Part shown: positions 11,513 to 23,100 of the stretch, piece by piece
Position numbering within the stretch: the first letter of the stretch is position 1
How the letters are laid out: each line of letters opens with the position of its first letter
NCBI RefSeq assembly: GCF_036884655.1
Contig: NC_088339.1
Location: 25,873,501-25,937,500, forward strand
Direction of reading: 5' to 3'
DNA from: Musa acuminata AAA Group
Taxonomy: Eukaryota; Streptophyta; Magnoliopsida; Zingiberales; Musaceae
DNA length: 64,000 bases
The notes under the pieces: generated by a model
What the model saw: only the letters and a program-made list of their open reading frames with translations
What the model was told of the DNA's origin: nothing
Database searches by the model: none
Made by a program: the position numbers and the translations under genes

Positions 11513-13976
11513 GCCTTATTTTAAGTATTTCTATTCTGGTGGTTTTTCAAAAATATATGTTGGTGCATCCATATTGTGTCATATTCAGTATCCATGATCA
11601 TGCTTCAAAGGCTTTAAACATGCTCTGGATTGATGCCTTTCTTATTGCTTAACTTTCCTTTTATCTTTAAACATAATATGAGATGAGAGGCTTCAATGTC
11701 ACTGCAGCTCTTGGGCAGTTTGCTAGTTGGCTTCGAGTCATCTACTCATGGTCCAGGGAAGTGGAAAAAGTTGGCTGCCATCCTGCAACAAAGGTTTGTC
11801 TTTTTCTCTGTTTCTCTTACAGTTAGGTAGGTACCAAAAATCTGATTCCATCAGGCTGCTGAACCAATGTTTTCTTACTTTTAATTGTATGAATATCTTT
11901 TGAGGTCCGCATATAATGACCTTGACATGATTTATTATCTTCTGGTTGATCAAAGTTCCAAGATTGGTTGAGATTATCGGTGCTAAAAGAGAAAAAAAAA
12001 ACTATTCTGTCATTGAACCTTTTTTCTTTCTGCAGTTTGCAGGGACCAATTTTGGACTTATTCAGAAGGCAATTAAATTGTGTTGAATCAGAAAGGAACT
12101 CACTGAAGTCTAGATGCAGCTTAAGTGAGGACAAACTGGATTTGCTTAAGAAGCAACTTGAGGCAAATGAAAAGCACAGATCTGAATATTTAAAACGCTA
12201 TGAGGAAGCTATCAGTGACAAGGAAAAAATATCCAAAGATTACACTGGTCGGATTGCTGATCTGCAGAGCAAATATAGCAAATTAGAGGAACGCTGCTTG
12301 AGTTTGTCAAATGCTTTGGAACTTGCTAGACGTGAATCCTCTGATTGGAAAAATAAATACAATGGGAGCAGCATAGAGCTAAAGGCTGAGGAAGACAAGT
12401 TCAAAGCTCAAGTTGCAGCTTTGCAGGCCAGAATAGGTGCTGCTGAAGGAAGGTTAACTGCTGTTCGTGAACAGGCAGCATCTGCTCAGGAAGAGGCATT
12501 AGAGTGGAAGCGGAAATATGATGTAGCAGTTGGAGATGCTAAAACTGCTTTGGAGAGGGCAGCAGTTGCACAGGAACGCACAAATAAGAAGGTACAAGCC
12601 AGAGAAGATACTTTAAGAGCAGAATTTGCTGAGCAACTAGCAAAGAAGGTAAACTTTCTCTTTGCTTATGTACATATATGTCTTCCAGTAGGTATATGTA
12701 ATATGTATCCATAAGGTTTTCATCTGTATGTTTTCACAAATACCTTTTTGTTGACTAAACAGGATGAAGAAATCAGAAACTTGACTGCAAAAATCGACCA
12801 TTCTGAGAAGCAAGCAAATACTTTGGTCCTGAGAACGGAGGTATCACCTAAGAGTACTTTGAAAAATTCTGATAGATGCTAGAACATTGTGATTGTGCTG
12901 TGCTAAAGGAAGGTCATTTTTAATTGCAGGCTGCCGAGGCAGAACTGAAAAGCCGCGAATCAGAGTCTTCGGTTTTGAAAGAAGAAATCCGACATTTACT
13001 TGAAAATTTAGAGTCTGTTAAAACCATGGCTCAGTCACATGAGAGACAAGTCAAAATTCTAGAGCAAGAAAAGAACCATCTTCAGGAGAAATATCTCACT
13101 GAATGTAAGAAATTTGATGAAACAGATAAGAGGTGCAAGGATGCTGAAAGGGATGCAAGGAAAGCAACCGAGTTGGCTGATGTAGCTCATTCAGAGGTCG
13201 TAGCAGCTCAGAAAGAAAAGAGTGAATTTCAAAGGTTGGCAATGGAAAGATTGGCACTAATTGAAAAAGCTGAGAGACGGGTTGAGAACCTGGAAAGAGA
13301 CAGGAACAAGCTGATTGATGAAATTGAGGGGCTTCGTCAATCAGAAATTTATGCGATTGACAAGGCTGCGTTACTTGAGTCAAGAGTCCAAGAGCGAGAA
13401 AAAGAAATAGAGGAGATGTTGAGTCAGAACAATGAGCAGAGGTCCAACACAGTCCAGGTTCTTGAGAGTCTTCTGGCAACCGAGCGAGCAGCTCGTGCAG
13501 AGGCTAATAACAGGGCGGAGTCCTTATCCTTGCAGCTACAAGTAACTCAAGGCAAACTAGATTCTCTCCAACAGGAGTTGACATCTGTTCGGCTCAATGA
13601 AACTGCACTTGATGCCAAGTTGAGGAATTCTCGGGGGAAACGCCCGAGAGTGGATGACAACATTGGTACGGAGTCGGTCCATGACATGGACATCGACGAA
13701 GAGGTTGCCAAGGGTAGAAAGCGGTCCAAGAGTACCACAAGCCCGTTCAACTATGCTCGGTCCGAAGATGGTGGTTCGATCTTTAGAGGGGAAGAAGATA
13801 ACAATCCGAGTCAGGGAAATCAAGAATCCGAGACTGAAGATTATAAAAGGTTTACGGTGGTGAAACTCAAACAAGAGCTTACCAAGCATGGATTTGGCGC
13901 ACAACTGCTGGAGCTGAGGAATCCCAACAAGAAGGATATTCTTGCATTGTATGAGAAGCATGTCATCCATAAGTAG
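1504..13976 (+). CDS. GBPL3: Guanylate-binding protein-like large GTPase, GBPL3 type
   Basis: Fourteen exons join in phase: 1504-1794, 4795-4956, 7343-7408, 7595-7738, 7828-7941, 8038-8139, 8211-8396, 9217-9306, 9388-9522, 10305-10427, 11708-11793, 12036-12648, 12763-12840, 12930-13976. They give about 1078 aa, close to the roughly 1080 aa I recall for Arabidopsis GBPL3 (AT5G46070). The N-terminal GTPase domain shows a P-loop GRARQGKS (residues 85-92), the DxxG motif DSEG (141-144) and TLVRP near 275, where animal GBPs have TLRD. A GBP helical region follows. Residues from about 480 to 960 form a long acidic and basic coiled coil. Two basic clusters near 966 (GKRPRV) and 991 (KGRKRSK) look like nuclear signals. 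A hydrophilic, probably disordered stretch follows, then a conserved tail ending KDILALYEKHV. In Arabidopsis, GBPL3 is reported to form nuclear condensates at defence promoters. That this gene acts the same way is inference. The start is the first of two adjacent ATGs; the alternative is one codon later. Confidence 0.93.
3180..3690. repeat. GC-rich insertion-like block in GBPL intron 1
   Basis: This block sits inside the 3-kb first intron and differs sharply in composition from the AT-rich intron around it. It starts near a (TA)n tract at 3208-3227 and is rich in GACGTCGTC-like CpG motifs. A 12-base motif, GGGGAGAAGAAA or its reverse complement, occurs about four times between 3258 and 3400, in both orientations. 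The right part (3590-3690) is built of ACCGCCCG / CCCGGTA / GTACGTACCG variants. It is probably a dispersed repeat or a decayed transposable element. No coding domain, clear terminal repeat or target-site duplication was found. Confidence 0.5.
4417..4536. repeat. 60-bp imperfect tandem repeat in GBPL intron 1
   Basis: The string GGATACATTCTGCAGGAT occurs at 4417 and again at 4477. The following GCTTATAACTA motif is also repeated 60 bp apart. The unit therefore occurs about twice in tandem, close to the intron's 3' end. Nothing suggests a function. Confidence 0.6.
5880..6500. repeat. Possible degenerate retroelement piece in GBPL intron 2
   Basis: Intron 2 (4957-7342) contains a segment of higher GC with LTR-like traits: repeated GGGTCTG motifs near 6117-6140, CTTTTATAGC near 6328, and a proline/glycine-codon-like unspaced texture unlike the flanking intron. 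No paired LTR, primer-binding site or coding domain was seen. This is a weak call based on composition and general look. Confidence 0.2.
10641..10974. repeat. 166-bp tandem duplication in GBPL intron 10
   Basis: Copy 1 (10641-10806) and copy 2 (10807-10974) share long runs such as ACCAGCTATTAGTCTGGGTT and TGATAATAGTTGAGGTCATC, with scattered substitutions and small indels. The copies are head to tail. Open frames that cross them on both strands are by-products of the repeat. The duplication is fairly young, judging by similarity, and lies between exons 10 and 11. Confidence 0.85.
11472..11509. repeat. (CT)n microsatellite
   Basis: An uninterrupted CT run of about 38 bp in GBPL intron 10. It is a candidate polymorphic marker. 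Confidence 0.9.
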
Positions 13977-15273
13977 TAGCTGTTTTTAACACTGGATGTA
14001 TCTCTAAACGTACTTAACTTAGGCAGTCTCTCAGGTGGCGTGTGTGGGTCATGAATAGTTAGTTGTGTTGCTCTTTGGTTTCTGTAACGTGCATCTTAAG
14101 CTTTTATGATGCATGCATCAATTCTTTTGAGGAAGGTGTGTACATTCAAATCACGTTGCTTCCCTCGTCTTGTGTGCGTGACTGTATCGTGCCATGTCTG
14201 TGTGTGTTGATGAGTGTGTGTGTGTGTGTGCCGGTTTTCCACTTTACCATGCGTTTGTAGTGCGTGTGAGCCATCTGTCCTATTTGGAGTCATGAGATAC
14301 ACATGGATTTGTTGGAAATTAGATGTGGTAAAGTAAGTAAATGATTGTCTACCATCTGCTTCTGACGCCATGAAGGAATTTATGACATCTTCTTCTTCTT
14401 TATTATGGGTCCACGTCCATAAGAGTTGCTCGATAGCACTTGATTTGCTCTTCATTCTCCTTGTTTCATATTATTCCTCGATTCATAGTTCTTGCTTCTT
14501 GGCTTCTTCTCGATGACGCGGACAGCGACATGTATTGTATTTTATGGCTTATGCAACCCAATAATCAAAAAGTTATATGTTATGGCACGACAGATGGATC
14601 CAAGACTTGTTAAATAAGCTTCGCATATTTTAATGACAAATCCACCCACGCAAATCACAAGATTTCAATTGTCATGTAGCTTTTTCCTTTAATGAAATAT
14701 TCGCCTATTCATTATGGGGGTTCGACATGTGATGTGGTGTGTCACGTTGATCGAAATATTCTTCCAAGTATTTTAGTGTACGTGTCGATCACATCACATA
14801 TTCTGCCGAAGATAGGAGGACCAAAGGCTCCTAACGAACGTACGTCAGTCGGATCGTAACCAAGTCGAACTGATCGCCTGCCACCGGCATGGATACTGCT
14901 GCTTCGCAAAGTTCTGTGATATCTATCTTTGCATAAGCTGGAGAAATCTCATACGGTAATCATCAAATCATGGTTACGAAAGAAGAAGAAGAAGAAGAAG
15001 CAAAAGAGAACACCACTGATCCTTGTTGTGAATAAAGCAGTCATACGCGCCACCAAAGGTTGGCCACCGTCATTTTTATTCAATGGGTTTCAGCTGAACA
15101 ACTTTGTCGGATGAATCGAATCTACATAGCCCTGAATTGTTAAGTTCTGTCGTGCTAACTGTGAAGTTTCCACATCATCATCACAGAATGCACGGTTGAA
15201 TGGATGGATCTACATGGAGTCTTCCATCTCCTAAAATTAATCGAGGACGAATCCTCGTCTACTCCACTCGTGT
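13977..15273. other. Spacer between convergent GBPL and NAC genes
   Basis: This is the 3' flank of two genes that run towards each other. It contains a GT run at 14214-14230 and an AGA run at about 14980-15001. Open frames are short, and some are in low-complexity sequence. I see no further gene. Part of it must be 3' UTR of both neighbours. Confidence 0.6.
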
Positions 15274-17759
15274 TCAGGAAAGGAAGGGAGGAGGAGCCCC
15301 GGTGGCATGCATGGTGGGAAAGCTTGGAAATAGATGGGGCGAGCTAACTCGGTCTTGGCCACCTTGGGTGTAGGCCATCAGCGAGGGCGTGTAATAGCCA
15401 CCGCCGTTTCCATCCCTCACCGCATTGCCATCGTCGTCCTCGTTGTCCTCCTCGTCCTCATCCTCGTCCGCCACCAGACCCTTGAGTTTGGTCTGAAATG
15501 TATCCTTGAGTGCCGAGCCACACTGCCGAGGCTGCGTCTGGAAGAAGATCTTGGACACCACCAGCTCTCCGTCCTTCTCTTCTTCGTCGAAGCCCAAGTG
15601 GTACTGATGCATTATCCAGTTTGTCTTCTCGGGCTTCCGCTGCTTGCCGTAGTTGGTGTAGAGAACGAGGATCTTCTTGTACCCCTTCAGATCACCACCT
15701 GCGAACACCGGCCTCGTCTTCCCGGTCTTATGCCACCGCGTCTCGCTTCCATGCACGTCGGTGTGCACCTTTCGCCTCTTCCTCGTCCCCGTCGTGTATG
15801 CTCTGGAAGGGCGATGGAAGAAGTGTCGAACCAGCCCATCGCTTCGCACGCCTGGATATCATCGCAGGAAGAGAAATGCCATGATACGACGATGGACAAA
15901 GCTTAGCACAATAATTCATGCATCGAAACTTCGACTCTTGAAAATATGTATGTTATTTAATCGACCAGTAAGGATAAATTCCTTTTTAAATGATAAGTAA
16001 GGAAGACGAAAATTTGAACTTTCAAGTGAGTGTGAAGTTACAACTACAAAGTCAAGTCAGTCTTATGTTGCTTAGAGGCTACACTACAAAAAATTTCATT
16101 ATGCTTTAGTATAGCCTTTTCTTAATTTTTTAGAATACCAATAAATATTTTATGAAATTTCAAATGGTTGGGGAAAAATATTATTAGCATTCTTGTCAAT
16201 CCAACGTGATTATGATCCATATGCACAGAGTAGTCCGAGATGGAAAGCAACTCCTTTAGAAATGAAAATACCGTGCTCTTAAGGTGTTACCTGTACAAAG
16301 ACTGAAGTTGGAAGAGGCTTTCCGAGTTGATCTCTCCGACACTCAAGTTAGTCTTAAGGTCAACTTTTGTAACCTCACAAAAGTTAACCTCAGGACTAAC
16401 TTGAGCATCGATGGGATCGACTCGGGAAGTGTCTCCCGACTTCGATCTTTATATAAGTAATACCTCATAAGCACGATGTTTTCATCTCAGATGGAGGTGC
16501 TTTCCATCTCGAATAACTATGTTCATGTGGATCAAGGCCATATTTTCCCATAACACAAACTATATTCTCCTGGTCTATACAATTGCAAAGTATACATGAA
16601 TACATAAAATTTCCATCTGTTGCCAATTTTTTGACTGAGTTGGATAACAATAACTAGAATCTGAAAACTGCAGTCAAATAGAAACAAGATCTTTTCTTGC
16701 ACCTCATGAGAGAGAGAGAGAGAGAGAGAGAGCAGACCAAGTGACTCTCAGTAGAAAATACGTATATATGGACTTGACTGACGTTTATTTTGATTCATGA
16801 CGATGACAAAAATGGAGTTGTATTGTTGGCTCTATTGAACAGTCTAATAAAGCCACAAAAATGTATATTTGTTGTAGTCATCTACTAAAATAAATGTCAT
16901 CGACCAACATGATTAACAACAGTGGTAAATTGTCAATCGAGACATAAAGATGAGTATTTATTTTGAGTAGCAAAAATCATGATGTACTACTAATTAAGAT
17001 TCTTCTTGGACGTAGGAAGTTTCAGAGCGTTCCTTCATGTGCAAAACACAAAGCATAAATGACTTGTGTGCTCTGGTCGAGCAACGATGATAATTGTGAG
17101 GCGGCAATTTTATGACGCAAAACCTACGTTGATGTTAATGCATGCAACCCTACGTACATGAACACCGTTAGATTATGCTGCGAAGCCATGTACGTATGCT
17201 ATCGGGCGCAAGAATCATGTCATAGATGGATGGTCTCAAGAGATGGAGGAGGGCGATTAAAGAATCGATCCATGATTCAATTACCAGGGAGCTTCTCGGG
17301 GTGTGTGTAGCAGATGCCGTCTTCTCCTTCGATCGTAGGGATGAAGTCGTCGATGAGGGGGTGAAGCCTCTGGGGATCTGACCTCGCCTTGCCCTCCAAG
17401 TGTTGGAGCAGCTCTTGGTCGGTGGGATCAAACTTAACGCCTGCAGGCAACCCGAGAAAGTCTTGCATGGAGGGAGCAACCTGAATACATCGATTCATAG
17501 ATTTCATGATCGTGTTAGGTCTTCCCCTACACAACAAGTTCTGGCATTTGCCTTCGACATGAGATGAAGAAGGTGACACGTAAACTTTGTTCGTATGATC
17601 TAACCATGCACCTGTTTCTTGGTAGAAATTACGGAATAATCTTTAACTTGTAGAGAGAGAGAGAGAGAGAGAGACCTGGCGTTGATACTGAATGGGATAG
17701 CCGCAGGAGGGGCATGTCCGAATCGTGTTCTCGTGCGACTTCTTGCTGATGGATACCAT
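15274..17759 (-). CDS. NAC-domain transcription factor, NAC073/SND2-like clade
   Basis: Three exons on the minus strand, 17759-17676, 17480-17285 and 15851-15274, join in phase to about 285 aa. The NAC domain starts with [20 protein letters not shown] (about residues 37-56). It continues through [17 protein letters not shown], then [56 protein letters not shown] and MHQYHLG. These are the conserved blocks of the SND2/SND3/NAC075-type group, whose members act in secondary-wall and related regulation. The short N-terminus has a CPSC motif (Cys16, Cys19), as in that clade. After the domain the protein is acidic (a D/E run) and ends without recognisable motifs. AtNAC073 is about 305 aa, so the length fits. 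The exact paralogue is not resolved. Intron 2 holds a long foldback repeat. Confidence 0.9.
16213..16534. repeat. Long foldback (inverted repeat), MITE-like, in NAC intron 2
   Basis: Positions 16213-16370 and 16377-16534 are reverse complements of each other along 158 positions without a gap. Paired positions sum to 16747, and the loop is 6 nt (16371-16376). By eye roughly three quarters of positions match. Many mismatches are transitions that would still give G-U pairs in RNA. The best parts are CGAGATGGAAAGCA near 16236-16249 against TGCTTTCCATCTCG at 16498-16511, and the inner ACTCAAGTTAGTC. The whole lies inside the intron between NAC exons 2 and 3, so a transcribed hairpin is expected. 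A foldback MITE is the simplest explanation. Element ends and target-site duplication were not resolved. Confidence 0.85.
16708..16732. repeat. (GA)n microsatellite
   Basis: A GA run of about 25 bp in NAC intron 2. Confidence 0.9.
17652..17674. repeat. (GA)n microsatellite at the NAC intron 1 donor
   Basis: On the coding (minus) strand this is a TC run that begins directly after the GTC of the intron 1 donor at 17675. Length changes here could affect splice-site recognition; that is inference. Confidence 0.85.
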
Positions 17760-18718
17760 GGCAGAAAACTCGTGGTGTCCGACGCTAAGCGATGGTTGTC
17801 TTGTTCTCCATCACCTCCTCTCCTGTGTTTCTCTTATCCAGATCAATAGGAACGATAACCAGAGGCGCTGAGGAAGAGGAAAGAGGAGAGAGAAGAAAAA
17901 AGGGGGGGAAAAAATGGAAAAGGAAAAGAAGAAAGAAGCTTGTCCCTCTTAAAGCTATTGGAGCTCTCGTCCCCCCCCCCCCGCCCCCCACCTCAGTCTC
18001 TCCTTGAGATCGAAGAGAAGGAATAGAATTGTCCTCGACTTTTGTTCATCACCCAAGTGCAGCAAAGGAGAAGAGAAGACGGACCCTCCAATGGTCTCTC
18101 TGCTGCTTCCTCCGGACAACAAAGGGGAAAAGGAAAAGACAAAAAAAAACAAGGCAATTTGTAGAGATAGAGGGAGAGATGCCTCAGCAAGCAAGCTTAG
18201 GTTGCTTGTCCCTTAAGCTTCACCTTGCTATATATGCTTATCACTCGCATGTTTATCCTCAACAGGATGATAAAGAAAAGAAAATAGAGAATAACAAGGC
18301 ATACATCTCTCCAACTGCTACTCAATAAGCCTTTGGCTGAACCCCACAGAGAAGATGGCGAGAAAATAGAAGGAAGAAAGTTATAGGACAAAAGGAGCGA
18401 TTGGGTTGAGTGGCGATGGGGCAACCTGATTCGCATGAGACGTCTCACCTCCCTGACTGGGATAGTTAGACAGAGAGAGGCGGAGGTCGAAGGTGATCAT
18501 CATCTCCTTTTAGCTCCGAGGTCAACCTAGAGTGCCTTCCAAGCCATATACCGAGCACTTACCCATTTGCATTATCCACTATCTCTCCCTCTCTCACCAT
18601 CTTCCTGATCTCCCTCTTCAACCAAAGCACGCATTACGTACTGTGCAGCATAAATGTGATATTTCTACCGACCAAAAACTACATACACATTGCATCATAT
18701 CTGCAGTACCAACGTGAT

Positions 18719-18721
<3 letters not shown>

Positions 18722-18752
<31 letters not shown>
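18722..18752. repeat. (TC)n microsatellite
   Basis: A TC run of about 31 bp in the NAC-PYR4 spacer. Confidence 0.9.
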
Positions 18753-18754
<2 letters not shown>

Positions 18755-19265
18755 AATGAAAACACACATTCGCGTTTTCTGCAGTAACGCATTCGAGAGT
18801 TAATGCTGTAAATGCATGGGATCGGAAAGCATAAGGTGAGGTGAATCAGAGTCGACGTGATCTCTGCGTAGATGAACATGGGATCGAGCAACAATGAGGG
18901 TGCGGTGAATCCTGGAGATTCTGGGGGCGTAAAGGAGGCGTGAAGGATACTATTAATGTCCGAAAGCAGGAGGTGAGGTGGGTCTTCTTGTCTGTGGAGT
19001 CTCGTGGTTGCGATTGGTGGAATGACTGTTGTGGCTTGGAGACAAAGCGATCCATCCCACCCATCCATCCATCCATCCTCCTATGTTTGTTAGCCCGTTC
19101 GAAGGTAAGGCTACAACAGATGAGGCTAATATTAGCTTGCTGTGGGCTCTTAGGACCTCGGACCTTTGGAGAGAACACGCTTGAAACATCAAAGCTTTCC
19201 TGGAGAGAGAAGCTTGCATGAACAGTGAGGGATGTCACATATCTCTCTGTCTACCTCCACATTAA

Positions 19266-19268
<3 letters not shown>

Positions 19269-19351
<83 letters not shown>
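19269..19351. repeat. Long (TA)n microsatellite
   Basis: An uninterrupted AT/TA run of about 83 bp. It is self-complementary, so it can form a cruciform, and it is the longest simple repeat in the window. Assembly length may be unreliable. Confidence 0.95.
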
Positions 19352-19353
<2 letters not shown>

Positions 19354-20179
19354 AAACCATGGCATGATTCTTGTTTACATTCGATGTAAGATTATGTGTG
19401 TTATAATTATCTTTTCTTTTGTTTCATTCAAAAGCTCAGTAAATTATAGTTTCAATTAAACAATATACAAGATGCTAAAATATGAACTCCAGACTTATCA
19501 AATGTGAATAATATACTAAGATAATCTCCATAGAGACCACAAATTGCAATGTTGATATTTGATTTGATGTTATATTTATATCGTCAAAGATTTGTGATTT
19601 ATTTTTCTTTTTTTCTAATTCAAGAAAGCCAAAAAATTACTCGAGGGGTGCATGACATTATTACCATCTGCTTCTTGCATTATCCATTAAATATTATGAT
19701 TCGAATCCATGTGTAAGCATCATATATGCCTACATAATCATTGTTGTAGCATCCATTTCATCATTAGACCAGATCGATTAGCTTCAACATCAAGAGACAA
19801 CAGCCAAATTATATGCTTTTGGAATGGGGAAACCTTATGAATCAATCTCTTCACTGTTCCCTATAAGATGAAATAACAACGAAAATACAAAAAAAAAAGA
19901 AAAAAAAAAAAAGGCTTTTGCTCACGCATATCATTTCATATTTGTTGAAAGAACTCGGACATAGATAACTCGTGCTTACAAGTTTCTCTCGGAAATAATA
20001 AAGGAAGTGGGGGTCTCATTTGCGGAGCACTAATGATCTACAAATAAGAAAATGTAGGTGCGTGAGAGTTAAACCCACAAGGTTTCGACAGAGTACTGTG
20101 AGTACTACTGAAATCATCTAAAAAATACTTGCCCAAAATGCCTCTTCGATTAGTGAGAAAGGAGAGAAATCACTAGGGA

Positions 20180-23100
20180 TCAGTTGTCGGACGGAAACCA
20201 TTCAAGAGTCTCGCCAGCAAACATAGGCACTATTTCTCCAGATGTGTATGGATACGAGCCGGGTACTTTCCAGGGACTCTTCCTCAATTTGACCTTTGAA
20301 GTGTTTCTTGGGAGTCCATAGAAATCAGGGCCATTGAAGCTTGTAAACGCCTCCAGTTTGTCAAGTGCACCAGCCTGATCGGAAAAAAAAAAAAAATCAA
20401 GAGAATTGATGAGAACAACTTAATGAATAATAATCACATAAATGGTTATGTATTCAGGTTTAGAACCGGAAATTTCCAACATAACCTGCTCAAATACTTT
20501 AGCGTAAAGGGATAACGCAACAGGAGCATTGTATATTCCCGCACATCCACAAGGACATTCTTTCTTTTGTCTCTCGTGTGGAGCACTATCGGTACCAAGA
20601 AAATAACGATTGCTACCTCTTGTTACAGCTGATACGATAGCTTGTCCTACAGAAGAAGACAAATAGAAGTGATACTATCAGCATAAATTAAAACTTCAGC
20701 AAACTAATGAATTGACCAGTTAAACTATCTTAATTCCTATACAAACTAGACTATGGTCAAAGCTAGAAACGCGACAAACCTGAGAAAAACCACTGTGGAA
20801 TAAAAGGAAATAAACCAAATGGTGATGTTATCATGTTTCTAAGCACTAAATCTTTTAAATATGCACTAGAATGACTCCTTTAAGTTATGATAGAATCTGT
20901 AAAATGAAAAATATGCTTATGTAGTAGTATATAAAAAGGAGTCACTAAGGACAACAAACCAAAAACATCCATATATTAATTTTGGTAAGTTGTTCCTAAG
21001 CAAGAGCATCAATATTTAGGTTGCCAGTCGTTGCATGTGATTCCTGACTTTCCACAAGTGTTATCAACAGTTGAAGTATTCCATAGTAAATGCAAGAAAA
21101 AAAAATTTTTCTGTTGGCAAAGGGAGCAGTTGCACGTACTATGAATCTCTCGTTTTAGTACTGGAAGGCAGTAATTGTGAGGCTGTAGTCCACCTTGAAA
21201 TAAGGAATTTCTGTTCAGAAGAAGGTGCTGTGGCGTGACAGTGGCAGCAACAGAACCTAATAACGAAAATATATCAAAATATATAATAAAGATAAAAGGA
21301 AGCTCAGTTCACGAGATTTCAACAATGTGCAGGATAAAGAGGGTCAATGCAGTCTTCCTCCAGGTAGAGAATTGTTTTGCTGGTCTGAACCCTTGACACC
21401 CATGAAGCATAAAAATACAACCACACCATAGTGCAAAGGCTCATCCTTACTGAATTATAGAAACATGAAAAAAAGGAAGGAGAAGGAAAAAAATAATTCA
21501 TTCTGAAGCCTACCTTCATTGCATGATTCAATAAATTTAACTGCGTCCATCGTGGTAATATGTTCCATTACAACTTTCAGATGAGGAAGCTTTATTAGTA
21601 ACGGTGATAAAATAGTCTCAATGAAGACCCTTTCTCTGTCAAATATATCAATATTTGGATCTGTCACTTCCCCATGCACCTGTTATAAGTTTTACATGAA
21701 GAAATCAGCCTCATGATTACACCCTCGATAATAAGGCAATAAGTAAAAAAGAAGGAAATCTTTAGTGTACAAAATATTATTTACAGTAAAGCTAATTAAA
21801 GAATTTTTTGATCAACTAGACATTTCCTCAGAAGAAACTTAAGTAATAATTCCTTTTAGAAAATTTCTCTAATACATAGTTATTTTACTGAGTAAAACTC
21901 AGAGTATGGTAAACCGATAAGAAGGAATAAACTAACACATACCAACAGTGGCATATTATGTTTTGCCATTTCTTCTAGGACAAGCAAACACTTCCCAAAA
22001 ATATCAGTGACTCCATCTTGAGAATTGGTAGTTGCTCCAGCAGGATATAATTTTACAGCAAATACCACTCCACTTTTTCCTGAAAGCTAAAATCAGCAAA
22101 AAATGGAAAGAAGAGCTAGTAACAGGAAACTGGATCAGAGCCAAACTTTTAGTGAGCCATCAGTTCCCTTTATTATAAGGAAGAACATAAAGCATATTAA
22201 GTAGCTTGAGAAAAAAACAGAGAGAGATAGAACATATAGTACGGAAAAAGTTCAAATGGAAGTATTTTTTTCTAATTCTATCTAAAAATAAGTCTTATTG
22301 AGCGGATGTTTTCTTGAGTAGTTAAACACAAGGTAGTGTATGTGCAAAATGCAGAAGCACATGCATTCACAAGCACATATTTAAAAAAAAAATCAAAGTA
22401 ATTAGTATAAATAAGAAATATGGTGATGAACAAATGTGAAAGAATGATAGGTAGAAATATATTAAAACAAAACAAAAGAATCTTACGGATTCCATTTATA
22501 CTGAGTTAAGAACTTTTTATGTGATAAGGTGTGGAAGTGAGTCAAATTTATGTTATCATGGACACCAAGATGGTACTAGTAGTTGAAACAATACTACTAA
22601 TAACAAGAAAATACAAACTAAACCATGCATGCGATCGTCTATTCTATTCTAAGTGGTTTATTCAGAGAGAGAAACCAAACAATTTGGCATAGCACCCAAA
22701 AAGAAGAAGAAGAAGAAGAAGAAGAAGAAAAAAAGGAGCTCACTGGCAAGATTAATCTCGTCGGGGCTGGTGTTGTCTGTCAGGTACAGGGTCATGAGGG
22801 GATCGAATCGACTGTCGGGTGGCAGAGCCTTTAAGATGGATTGGCGGTACGCCACCGCTGCAGCGGTGGTGGTGATGGGGGGCTTCAAGTTGGGCATCAC
22901 GATCGCCCTTCCAAAATGCCTTGCGCTGCGTCGTCATCATCACGAATCACCCATCAAATTCCCCCTTTCTTTGTCCGTCGTAATCGAGAAGAAGAGGAGA
23001 TCGAGAGGCCTATCACCCACCTGTGGGAGACGACGGCGCGGAGAAGGTCGCCCTCGCGCAGGTGGAGGTGCCAGTCGTCGGGCCGCGTCAATGAGAGCTC

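Larger units (their letters stand above)
17760..20179. other. Spacer upstream of NAC and downstream of PYR4
   Basis: The NAC promoter and 5' UTR lie at the left: a purine-rich stretch at 17870-17940 and a C homopolymer (17971-17982, then 17984-17989). The rest holds (TC)n at 18722-18752, (TA)n at 19269-19351 and the 3' flank of the dihydroorotase. Open frames are short and compositionally biased. No gene or RNA could be supported. Confidence 0.6.

Noticed and set aside
15334..15906. A 190-codon frame on + over NAC exon 3
   Set aside because: It is antisense to the NAC coding sequence, whose protein matches a known family and has good splice phase. The + frame is a GC-rich shadow.
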